A stretch of DNA of 64,000 nucleotides, from contig OX336344.1 in NCBI GenBank assembly GCA_946902875.1, forward strand, positions 21,225,791 through 21,289,790, read 5' to 3'. Of the stretch, positions 29,858 through 38,847 are shown in pieces. How positions within the stretch are numbered: the stretch's first letter is position 1; the number at the start of each line of letters is the position of its first letter. The position numbers and the translations under genes are program-made. The stretch is from Nematopogon swammerdamellus (lineage: Eukaryota > Arthropoda > Insecta > Lepidoptera > Adelidae). A model generated the notes under the pieces. The model searched no databases and was not told where the DNA came from. It saw nothing but the letters and a program-made list of their open reading frames with translations.

Positions 29858-29938
29858 TCCCTTAGTCGCCTTTTACGACATACACGGGGAGAGATGCAGT
29901 GGGGCTATTCTTTTAAAGTACCGGCCCCACACGGTACA
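29858..29938 (-). mobile_element. Family D terminal piece joined to the SINE
   Basis: TTAGTCGCCTTTTACGACAT, ACACGGGGAGAGATGCAGTG and CCGGCCCCACACGGTAC. It joins seamlessly to the preceding SINE body. Confidence 0.7.
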
Positions 29939-30292
29939 AAATGTGTGTTTCTTTAAAGTTATGTTTCTCCGATCTGAGGTCATTACTCTTGGCGGCCAAT
30001 CTGAACGCAACTTTACGAGTCTCATCTCGCCCTAGTGAAGTAATTTTACCTTTCTAAAAACTTCAAAGAAATAAGTACTTAGAAGTCCCAAAATATTTTA
30101 AGTGAAAGATTGGCCGGGAAAATTTAATATCTAATTGGACCGGCAAAATGTCAGCAATTTAATTATCTGATAAAATAAATTCCAATATGAAAAAATAAAA
30201 TCAACTACTTGAGGTATTTTTGTCTCCTAAAAAGAGAGACCTACAACTTCTTTACTCCGTGATACCTACTATAATAATCAATTTTATTTCCA

Positions 30293-30560
30293 ATAGCTTG
30301 TGCCCGCGGCTTCGCTCGCGTGAAATTCGTATAAAAAAGAAAGTAAAGTAAGCCCGCTACCGTGCCTTTATTTCGGCTCGCGGAACAATTCGGTTTGTAT
30401 GAGAGCCACATCTTAGCGTAACCAGAACTTAATTTTATTTAGCCTATCCTGTGTCTTGTATAGAATTAATGTGCGTGTAGTAAGTTTCATCGAATTCGGA
30501 TGCTGGGTTTAAGAGTTATGGAGAACATAAATACATGCAGAAAATATTTCTAAAAATCTA
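30293..30560 (+). mobile_element. Family G repeat, forward
   Basis: GCCCGCGGCTTCGCTCGCGT, TACCGTGCCTTTATTTCGGC and TGTATGAGAGCCACATCTTA, then GAGTTATGGAGAACATAAAT. Confidence 0.8.
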
Positions 30561-30840
30561 AACTAAATTTACGATTTTTAGAAATAATTTTTGTATGTAT
30601 GTATGTATGTTCCTCCATAACTCTTAAACCGATCATCTGAATAGGCAAATAGTATTGCAGGCAGGATAAACAAATAAAATTCAGTTCCGGTTACGCTAAG
30701 ATGTGGCTCTCATACAAACCGAATTGTTCCGCGCGCCGAAATAAAGGTACGCTAGCGAGCTTACTTAATTTCTTCTTTTCAAATATGAATTTCACGCGAG
30801 CGAAGCCGCGGGAAAGTTAGTATCTCATAAAGCAAAGTAA
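30535..30840 (-). mobile_element. Family G repeat, inverse, abutting the forward copy
   Basis: ACGATTTTTAGAAATAATTT, a (GTAT)n run, ACGCTAAGATGTGGCTCTCA and CACGCGAGCGAAGCCGCGGG. With 30293-30560 it makes a large tail-to-tail inverted repeat. Confidence 0.8.
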
Positions 30841-30918
30841 CTTACTTATTAGTATTAGTATTGATTAATGATTTCGCCGCTGTTCTTTTTGGAATTTACT
30901 CAGTTTTCGATGCAGACT

Positions 30919-31185
30919 ATAGTACCTATCTGCGCTCCAGTCTGAGAATATAGGTCATTCACCCCTTCCTCTCACCACGCACACATGCGCAGAGAGGCGT
31001 GTGTATCATAATTCATAACATAGTAACGAACGGTTAGCGGCCGCCCGGCTACCACAATAAGCTAGCGACAGTAATTTCGCTCGATACGCAGAACATAGGG
31101 AAGTATCGCTTCCGCAAATACGAGTACATTGGTAGGAAGGGGCGAATGACCGATATTCTCAGACTGGAGCGCACATACTATAACT
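30919..31185. mobile_element. TIR MITE of about 265 bp
   Basis: Left TIR CTGCGCTCCAGTCTGAGAAT, ATAGGTCATTCACCCCTTCC; right TIR GGAAGGGGCGAATGACCGAT, ATTCTCAGACTGGAGCGCA. The arms are about 45-50 bp with few mismatches. The interior is non-coding. Flanking bases are TA-rich (CTATAG and ACTATA), so a short target duplication is possible but not proven. Confidence 0.8.
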
Positions 31186-31483
31186 CCCTGAAATATGCGG
31201 CATCGTAACAAAATCACCCAGAACATATAAAATGACGGTAATGCCTACCGAAGGCGCCCTAGAGACACAAGTTTGTTCCTCCGCATACTAATATTCCCAG
31301 CGCGACAGTTTTCGCGTCATCAATCAAGTCGCTAGACGCTTTCTTCCGATGCATCCTTCGTATAAAATTATCTATGTTTTATTTTGTTTTTCGTCGCCAT
31401 AAATCTTATAAGAATGAACGAGCAGCAATCGATCATTAGCTGATTTTAACCGAAAAGTTCACCTCGGAATTTTTAGAAATTAT

Positions 31484-31610
31484 AATTTTTTTTTTTTATG
31501 GAAACTGACACGGTTGGCTACATCACATACCACATCCGTTATTGCAGCCCGTAACACCGTGTGAACTAGGTGCCATATCAGGGCTTCCCTTCATTTCATT
31601 AAATATTTCA
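31484..31610 (-). mobile_element. Family A SINE, truncated
   Basis: TTTTTTTTTTATGGAAACTG, GTGTGAACTAGGTGCCATAT and GGGCTTCCCTTCATTTCAT, then lost. Confidence 0.78.
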
Positions 31611-31651
31611 TACTTATGAAAATGTCCCATTTATTCAGAAGAAGGGAAGAA

Positions 31652-31885
31652 CGGCGGGTGGCCTGGGAGTCGTCGGCTTCTCATGCGAGAGGTCCGAGGT
31701 TCGAATCCGGTCGGCGTGTACCAATTTAATGTTTTCTGATGGAAAAATTTACGTACATACCTACACCCGCTGCTTCACCGTTCGGAACCGGTGTAAAACT
31801 GTAGGTCCCTTCCCTTACCCCTTACTAGGTGCTACGCTCAAATTGTAGCCGACTGGGTGGGTAGCACCGTACTGGATGAGGGGTG
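31652..31885 (+). mobile_element. tRNA-Ser/Leu-like SINE (family B), forward
   Basis: GGCGGGTGGCCTGGGAGTCG, CTTCTCATGCGAGAGGTCCG and GGTTCGAATCCGGTCGGCGT (B box). The body runs to GTAGCCGACTGGGTGGGTAG and CCGTACTGGATG. Confidence 0.8.
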
Positions 31886-32003
31886 GCACGCCCGTCGCCC
31901 TTTAGCACGCCATCGTGTCCTTATCCCTTAGTCGCCTTTTACGACATGCATGGGGAGAGATGCAGTGGGGCTATTCTTTTTAAGTGCATGCCCCACGCGG
32001 TAC
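31886..32003 (-). mobile_element. Family D terminal piece joined to family B SINE
   Basis: CCCGTCGCCCTTTAGCACGC, CTTAGTCGCCTTTTACGACA and GTGGGGCTATTCTTTTTAAG. Confidence 0.7.
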
Positions 32004-32039
32004 AGTACCGACCCCAGTAATATATTATCATTATGTACA

Positions 32040-32345
32040 AAAAAATCGGCCAAGTGCGAGTCGGACTCACGCACCGAGGTTTCCACACCACAAAAAACAG
32101 TGAAAAGAAAAACACGTTTCTTGTATAGGAACCCCCTTTAATTTTTTACTTTTTGTATTTTTTATTATTTGTTGTTATGTATATCCGCCATATTAACACA
32201 TATTCTGTGAAAATTTCAACGGGCTACTTATTACGGTTCAAGAGATACAGCCCTCGGACAGACGGACGAACAGACAGATATACAGACGGCGTAGGCTTAG
32301 TAATAGGCTTCCGTACGGAATACGAAAACCTAAATTTTTTTTTTT
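32040..32345 (-). mobile_element. Family E repeat, inverse
   Basis: AAAAATCGGCCAAGTGCGAG, TCGGACTCACGCACCGAGGT, GTATATCCGCCATATTAACA, GTTCAAGAGATACAGCCCTC and GGCTTCCGTACGGAATACGA. Confidence 0.8.
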
Positions 32346-32757
32346 CAAAATCGAGATATTACGCCCAATATCCACTACTGACAGCTCATCGAATCACCCT
32401 GAAAGACATCTTGAAATAAGCTGTAGACAGCTCAGCCTCAACAATGTTAACGTGGCACTCTTGAAACGGTTTTACATACCAATCGGTATACACTGAACGC
32501 CAAGTCGAGGGGTTCTGCGCGTCATATTAAAGTAGTCGGCCTGTACTGGCTGGCAATCCGTCCTTGTCGCTGGTAATGGGGTTGAAAATCGTCGAATCGT
32601 CGTACTGATATCGAATTCGACGGAGACAATATATCGCCAGAAGCACATATCATAAAAAATCCCCGAACCCATAAAAAGTCAAAAATAATTTCCGTTTAGT
32701 TACTTAAAGGAGTCGAGGGACGGAAATATACAGGAAATACTTTATTGCTCCAAGAAA
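32346..32757. other. Unassigned stretch with a weak exon-like signal
   Basis: The minus-strand frame around 32472-32560 (QADYFNMTRRTPRLGVQCIP) ends at a GT dinucleotide. The splice context is poor and the protein is unrecognised. Not called as a gene. Confidence 0.3.
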
Positions 32758-33050
32758 CCGCTCGACCGTTGGAGGCTGACCGTTGTTCGGATTCCACGTA
32801 AAACTGTAGGTCCCTTCCCTTCCTACCTCACTAGGTGGTAGGGCTTATCCCGCCCGGGTTAGTACCACCGAACTGAGCTGAGCGAAACTTCGCTCGAAAC
32901 GGCTATGTAAATAGTTCGTGTTTTTCGTCCAGTTCAGTGTAACCCACATGAAATGAAGGGAATGGCATGGCACCTAGCTCACCCGGTGTTACGGGCTGAC
33001 ATTACGGATGTTGTAGGTGATGTAGCCAGTTTCATTTCATTTTCATAAAA
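32758..33050 (+). mobile_element. Family A SINE, forward, head partly lost
   Basis: GCTCGACCGTTGGAGGCTGA, CGTTGTTCGGATTCCACGTA and TTATCCCGCCCGGGTTAGTA, ending GTAGCCAGTTTCATTTCATT and an A-run. Confidence 0.82.
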
Positions 33051-33167
33051 AAAATAAAAAGAAAACCTGGTTTCTCGTAATTTTTCCTCCCTCTTCCCCA
33101 ATCACGAACAAAATATATTTCATCCGAGCAGAAGTACAGGAGCGAAGATGTCACAGACTGCAGCACC

Positions 33168-33238
33168 TCCCCCTCCCCTACTCCCCCCTCCTCCCCCTCC
33201 TCCCCCTCACCTACTCCCTCCTCCTCCCCCTCACGGTG
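33168..33238 (+). repeat. Pyrimidine-rich CCT/CCCCT tract
   Basis: CCTCCCCCTCCCCTACTCCC and similar, 71 bp almost purely C and T. Confidence 0.9.
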
Positions 33239-33360
33239 TGCAATTAAAGCGTTGTTATCTAGCAGATAAGTCCCACTCCGATAAATTCACAGTCGGATTA
33301 CTCTTCTCGCTCATTTCCAGGGTCCTGTAGGAAAAACTGAGAACTTCATTAGCCTCGCTT

Positions 33361-33581
33361 CGATGTCGGTCTGCCCGTCTGTCTGTCTGTCGGTTTGTTT
33401 GTTTCTCAGGACACAAGTCTTCTTCTCTCAGTTAGCTAATGAATCAAAATGCATAATAGCCGCTGTTATTTTTGACAACGTACACAATCAAACAATTTCA
33501 AGATGCATTTTCAATGAAAATGTACGTTCAAAAACCGATATATTCATATCAAAGAAATTTATCTAATGAGATAAATACGGT
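33361..33581. other. Unassigned, with TCTG microsatellite
   Basis: Begins with (GTCT)n. No feature otherwise. Confidence 0.35.
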
Positions 33582-33785
33582 AAGGTGTGGAACGGGCTCC
33601 CAGGCAATAACTTTCCCCACTCCTATAATCCACGGATCTTCAAATCGCGGGTTAATAGCCTTTCCCCAGCGACATTAATCCACCTCCAAGCCGGACTGGC
33701 ACCTCCTCGGCGGTGAAATTGGCTGCGCATGAGGCTTAGATCTCGGGCAGAGCCACCCAGTTCGGAAGCAATAAAAAAAAATAAA
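33582..33785 (+). pseudogene. Jockey/CR1-like LINE 3' end (family K)
   Basis: KVWNGLPGNNFPHSYNPRIF, KSRVNSLSPATLIHLQAGLA and a stop, then GAGCCACCCAGTTCGGAAGC and an A-run. It is about 95% like the copy at 6512 by eye. Confidence 0.8.
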
Positions 33786-34009
33786 AAATACAGTGCAATA
33801 AACGAGTTTCCTGCAGAAAATGTCAGTCCTGCAGAAATACTGTTTTTAATAAACAAAGTATCATATTCATTGTGTGCTCTATCTATCTATCTAATATTCT
33901 AAAGTTATTACTATAGTAATAACTTTAGAATATTTTTTTTAGATAATTTAACATCAGCCCGCACATCACAGGAACCCTCTAAATGCCGACTTCGTTCGTA
34001 GTTAACTGT

Positions 34010-34305
34010 TTTTTAGGTTTCCGTATCCCGTGCAGAAGGCTATTACTAAGCCTACGCCGTCTGTCTGTCTCTCCGTCCGTCTGTCCGAGGGTCCGTCTGT
34101 ATCTCTTGAACCGCAATAGGCAGCCCGTTGAAATTTTCACAGAATATATTTTATTATGGCGGATATAACAAGAAATAATAAAAAATAGAAACAATTAGAA
34201 ATTAAGGGGGGTTCCCATACAAGAAACGTGTTTTTTTTTTCAATGTTTTATTTGTGGTGCGGAAACCTCGGTGCGCGAGTCCGACTCGCACTTGGCCGGT
34301 TTTTT
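34010..34305 (+). mobile_element. Family E repeat, forward
   Basis: TTTTTTAGGTTTCCGTATCC, GCCGTCTGTCTGTCTCTCCG and ATGGCGGATATAACAAGAAA, ending GCGCGAGTCCGACTCGCACT and TGGCCGG. Confidence 0.82.
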
Positions 34306-35095
34306 TTTTAATTTCTCTTAAAGCTATTCGAATGTTCCCCCAAGAAAGTTCCACAATAAACCAACATCTACGGCGAAGTTTATTTCCCTTGATTTATACA
34401 CGAGCACGTCCCTTTCCCTCCCGCTGAAAAAGAGCGAGAGGGCCGGATTATTCAAATGGCTTGACCCGGTTTTTTTTTTTGCAGTTTTCGAGTAGCTGTT
34501 TATCAAGAGGCGCAGTAAATCTGGGGAGAGGATAACTTTGAGATTTTATCTAGAAAGTCGAGTCGTATTTCACTCGCTCGTCTGTCCGCGGGTCTCGCTT
34601 TTGAATTTGTGCGAATTCCTTAAATATGCCAGGCCGGCTTCTTAATTTCCTATTAAGAATCTAGTTTGGAAATATCAAAGAAAATTAAATTGTAGGGCTT
34701 TACTAGAAAAGTTACGACGATATTTTTGTATGGACCATAGACACAGATTACTTAATAGTTACATACTTCGTAACAGATAAATCACTCCATATAAAAAGTT
34801 CCATACCTTCGGCTTTAATAGCCTACTGTTTCACGTCGCCAATCGCTTCGTGCGAAAATGTACCTAAACGATCGAGTGTAAAATGCATTATTGCTTTGCA
34901 GCTGCGCTGCGCGCAGTTGCGCGGGCGAGCGTGTAGGTATGTTTCGCGCGGCTGACGAATTACTACTGAATTAGACCGCCGGGAGTCCACCGGGCGGTAG
35001 GTAGTTAGCGCGCGTAAGTACATAGAATGCTTGAGGCCTGCCATAGATTCGGCCGGTGTCTAACGACTACGAAACCACCTCAGCGGCTGCTGCAT
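34306..35095. other. Unassigned stretch
   Basis: No gene, exon or repeat family recognised. A GC-richer part is at 34900-35000. Confidence 0.35.
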
Positions 35096-35592
35096 CAGTC
35101 AAATGCGAGTTTTACTCGCGCACGGAGGGTTCCGTAGATCCGCTATAAAGAATTTCAACGTGCTACATATGACGGTTCAAAAACCTTGGACGGACGGACG
35201 GAGTAATGGGCTTCCGTAAGGATTCGTACACTAAAAATCTGTTAAGTGCGAGTCTTACTCGCGCACGGAGGTTTCCGTATCTATCCGCTATTATCCGCCT
35301 ATCTTTTGTCTTTCAACAATGCAATGTATAAAAGCCTGTGGCGCCATCTTTTATTCAGTAGCGGGACTATAATCGATTTTCCGTACGTTTGTTGTATGGG
35401 AGTCCCCTTAATTTTTAACATTTTCTTTTTTTATTATTTTTTGTTATATCCGCTATAGTAACACATATTCTGTGAAAATTTCAACGGGGTACCTATCACG
35501 GTTCAAGAGATACAGCCCTCGGACAGACGGGCAGATGGACAGACAGACAGCGGAGGCTTAGTAATAGGCTTCCGTACGGGATACGGAAACCT
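35096..35592 (-). mobile_element. Two tandem family E repeats, inverse
   Basis: The first, short copy is 35096-35235 (CAAATGCGAGTTTTACTCGC to GGGCTTCCGTAAGGATTCG). The second, longer copy is 35241-35592 (AAGTGCGAGTCTTACTCGCG to GGCTTCCGTACGGGATACGG). Confidence 0.8.
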
Positions 35593-35693
35593 ATAAACTA
35601 TACCGAACCTTGAAACTTTGTTGTGCTTTCAGATAGGTAACGAAATCTTCACACCTTTAGAAAGTGTACACACACTTTCTGTATTGTGTGAGC

Positions 35694-35760
35694 GACGCCA
35701 CACCACGCAATGCTACACCATGCCACGTCACGCGACGCCACGCGACGCCACGGCTGGCGT
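35694..35760 (+). repeat. CGCGACGCCA short tandem repeat
   Basis: Imperfect decamer repeats: GCGACGCCACACCACGCAAT, then GTCACGCGACGCCACGCGAC. Confidence 0.75.
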
Positions 35761-36017
35761 GACATGAGACAAGTGGATTCAGCCTCCGACAAGGAAACTC
35801 CGGAGCGATACATCACTCACGCTGTATTGAGAAGTCGAAACTCGCACAAATAATATATGTATTCGTCTCGGCAACTTTGCAATCCGACAAACGCCGCGCA
35901 TTGCCGCGGCCTTGGACAAACTTCTCGACTTTCATGATATAGGAATTTAGATACTGAACTCCGCACTGATGTAATGTAGACGACGGTAAAAGTATAGTGA
36001 CACCTGCGATATCTTTA

Positions 36018-36515
36018 TAGGGTTTCGTTATTACTAAGCCTACGCGTCTGTCTGTCTGTATGTCGGAATTTTCACAGAATATATTGATACATACATACAT
36101 ACATATCACACACGCTAAATCCCGACAATCGGGGTAAGCAGAGTAATCGGTGTTGTGCTGCAAGAACTCTGGTCAATTACAGCACAACACCAACCACCAC
36201 GTTTCGCAAAGTATTCGAACAAGATTCAATCGATCAAGCAGCAAGTAAAGGCACGAAGACCCACCTGCTGCATGACTCGGTGGAATTACCGTGCCAAGGT
36301 GAGAGGTGGCGAGCCTGTCGCCCTTTAGCCGGCATCTTGTCCTTATCCCTTAGTCGCCTTTTACGACATGCACGGGGAGAGATGCAGTGGGGATATTCTT
36401 TTTAAGTACCGGCCCCACACGGTAATATATTGATATTTCACAGATATTGTGGCGGATATACCAACAAATAATAAAAAAGCAAAAACATTCAACGTACATA
36501 CAAGAAACGTGCTAA
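36018..36515 (+). mobile_element. Family E repeat split by a family D insertion
   Basis: Left part GTTATTACTAAGCCTACGCG to TTTCACAG. Right part CAGATATTGTGGCGGATATA to CATACAAGAAACGTGC. Confidence 0.75.
36090..36423 (-). mobile_element. Family D retroposon, reference copy with target-site duplication
   Basis: The 334 bp copy starts with a (CATA)n tail and ends CCGGCCCCACACGGT. It is flanked by AATATATTGATA at 36078-36089 and 36424-36435. It contains both hairpins (GGTGTTGTGCTG/CAGCACAACACC, and GTGGGG...CCCCAC near the terminus). No protein-coding potential. Confidence 0.92.
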
Positions 36516-36529
36516 GAATGAAGAAATAA

Positions 36530-36615
36530 GCGCGGCGGGTGGCCGAGTGGTCTGGGCCTCGGCTTCTCTTGCTAGAGGTCCGAGCTTAGAATTCAACCGG
36601 GGCGGTACACGACCA
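36530..36615 (+). mobile_element. Family B SINE head
   Basis: GCGGCGGGTGGCCGAGTGGT, CTGGGCCTCGGCTTCTCTTG and AGAGGTCCGAG. The B box is degraded (CTTAGAATTCAAC). Confidence 0.75.
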
Positions 36616-36734
36616 GTGAGTATTTTCTGATTTGAAAAAAAAAAACGGTCCAAGTAATTTAGTCCGAATCGAAAGCTACATAACCATTTTCAATAGCTAA
36701 TTCCTTTCCTTATCCGTTTATTCCGGCTAGTTGC

Positions 36735-36900
36735 CAAGACAAAGCGCGTAGTACCCATAACCGACGAGTAGTATATTATGAACGACAATATAAATGTGAA
36801 AGAGTCGTTAGGGGCTATGTTAGGGGTGTGTCAGGGTCGTGGCATTTGGAGGTCCGTTGTCTCTGCCCACTCCATTGAGAAAGAGGCTTATGGATTCTTG
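36735..36900 (+). pseudogene. RTE-like LINE C-terminus fragment
   Basis: AAAGCGCGTAGTACCCATAA, CCGACGAGTAGTATATTATG, then the frame VCQGRGIWRSVVSAHSIEKE. It matches the 15995-16310 family. Confidence 0.6.
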
Positions 36901-37142
36901 CCAATGAATAGTAAAGAATTCAAAAACTCACGTATAGTTAAACCGACAAAGGTCGCCGACAGTGCGGTTCGCGGATGCCGATGTGGATGCAGGTGCGGTC
37001 ACGTGCGAGGATGCGGATGCCGCCGTGGATATGGTAGCCCAGTGCACTGCACGCCCGCCACTAGTCACCGCGGCTAGGAGTCGTTGCGCGCAGCCGCATG
37101 AGGACCAGACACTGGCGCTTCCGACACTTCCGGCCTGTGGAA

Positions 37143-37432
37143 CAGTATCGAAGGCTTGGTTAAAATTATAAGGTCCGCATGTTGGGCTGTGTAGCAATAC
37201 ATCTTCGTTTGGCCAAAGATATATTGCTACATGGCCCGACAAAGTATTGCCCATCTTCTTGAACACTGCTGCGTGCCGAATGACAGAGAACATTTAGTTC
37301 TAGTAAATCTCAGTATCAAAGGCTTTGCTAAAGTTCACTAACACACATTTAACGCAGGCAAGTGTTCTTGCCGTTTCATAAAGAATGAGATTACAGCTCA
37401 GTTCACAGCAGATTTCATTTAACATGATAATT
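37143..37432 (+). repeat. 290 bp direct repeat, copy 1
   Basis: TAAAATTATAAGGTCCGCAT through GCAGATTTCATTTAACATGA. The second copy is 399 bp downstream, about 96% identical by eye. It contains a hairpin at 37184-37237. Confidence 0.9.
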
Positions 37433-37521
37433 GTCCAATTGGTCAGAATGCAGTGTTAGGTTGACAAAGCATTGTTCTCACTACGGACACTAACCTTCAT
37501 CAATTTGAAGACGTATGTAAA
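37433..37521 (+). repeat. Dispersed 90 bp segment between the direct repeats
   Basis: TTGTCCAATTGGTCAGAATG and CACTACGGACACTAACCTTC to GAAGACGTATGTAAAA. Another copy is at 42591-42681. Confidence 0.8.
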
Positions 37522-37541
37522 ATCGAACGTATGACGTATGT

Positions 37542-37831
37542 AAGTATCAAACGCTTGTTTAAAATTACAAGGTCCGCATGTTGGGCTATGTAGCAATACA
37601 TCTTCGTTTGGCCAAAGATATATTGCTACATAGCCCGACAAAGTATTGCCCATCTTCTCGAATACTGCTGCGTGCCGAATGACAGAGAACATTTAGTTCT
37701 AGTAAATCTCAGTATCAAAGGCTTTGCTAAAGTTCACTAACACACATTTAATGCAGGCAAGTGTTCTTGCCGTTTCATAAAGAATCATATCACAGTTCAG
37801 TTCACAGCAGATTTTATTTAACATGACAATT
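37542..37831 (+). repeat. 290 bp direct repeat, copy 2
   Basis: AGGTCCGCATGTTGGGCTAT through GCAGATTTTATTTAACATGA. Hairpin at 37583-37636 (arms GGGCTATGTAGCAATACATC and GATATATTGCTACATAGCCC). Confidence 0.9.
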
Positions 37832-38404
37832 TAGACCGATAGCGCTGGGCTATTTTGAGGACATAAGTTAAAAAAATTCTAAACTTGCTTATTTCTTGCC
37901 TGTGGATACAGTCGTACATAAGAAGCATAATATTGCGTTTTGTGTCACATCTGTCACTTGCATTTTCAGCAATTCGAAGATTTGTGGTTGCTTTTTTTAA
38001 TTCCATTCAAAACTGGCAAAATTAATCTAAACTTTAAAATAATTATGGTATCATATCTAGGATAGCCTGCGGAGTGTGCAAACCCAGTTTGTGTCATCTT
38101 CGTCCAGTGCAAACTGACCTATGGTCAGTATGTAAAAACAGTGCCTAAAACAAAATTAGAATTGACAAAATTGTTATTTCCTATCTCAGATCACTTACAT
38201 ATGCCCATTAAATGAATTTGTGCCAAATTAGGGCACGCAATTTTAAGATTTTCAATTATGTTATTTTTCCAAGCTACAAAAGCTTCAAAAGAATATTAGA
38301 TTGATTAGAGTTTACATATTCAATTTCATCAATGCATAAAAAATGTACATTGTAAAGTTGTGTCATTTTCATGCACGAAATAAATCAATAAAACACAAAA
38401 ACAG
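37832..38404. other. Unassigned stretch
   Basis: Holds two inverse GATGACACAAA-like motifs (TTTTGTGTCACATC at 37940, GTTTGTGTCATCTT at 38089), matching the motif of the degenerate array at 42047. No gene seen. Confidence 0.4.
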
Positions 38405-38612
38405 TTGTTGCGGTCAAAGCGGACGGACGCGGGCAGATGGCGGCGGGCGGGGGGCATACGCACGCACACACGTACGTTCGGTACCTACGATTTCTTCTAT
38501 GCGAAGCGGCGGCCGGTGGCTGGCTGGCGGCTGGCGTGCCCCGCGTGCCTCGCTCGCTCGCCTCGCCCGCCGCGCCGCCCGCGCCCGCGCTCGCACTTCG
38601 TGCAAAGAAGTT
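38405..38612 (+). repeat. GC-rich repeat block, copy 1
   Basis: GCGGTCAAAGCGGACGGACG through GTGCCTCGCTCGCTCGCCTC, GCCCGCGCCCGCGCTCGCAC and TTCGTGC. The same 3' half occurs at 41935-42020. Long open frames on both strands result from the base composition. Confidence 0.7.
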
Positions 38613-38847
38613 TGGTATCTCCTATAGAGATAATAAATAATGCAGTGCGAATTTTGTACAAAGCCCGCGTCTGCAATCTCAATACCTACGAATGTCAATG
38701 GTCAATGTGGTCAATATTATTTTAGATTGACGCTTCGATTCGCTTAAAATTTGCATTAGTTCAAACTGACCCACCTTTCATGCATGACCCTAACACAATC
38801 GTGCTGAACTAATATCCCGTTTTCTGTGAGAACTAGAAACTTCGTCA

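Noticed and set aside
32472..32672. Minus-strand exon-like frame ending DYFNMTRRTPRLGVQCIPIG
   Set aside because: Poor splice sites and no recognisable homology to the A2M/TEP family.
35813..36163. Possible minus-strand exon with GTGAGT donor at 35819/35818
   Set aside because: Acceptor is weak, more than one frame is open, protein is unrecognised, and part of the frame lies in a family D repeat.
38405..38698. Four overlapping Arg/Ala/Pro-rich frames
   Set aside because: Composition effect of a GC-rich repeat block that recurs at 41820.
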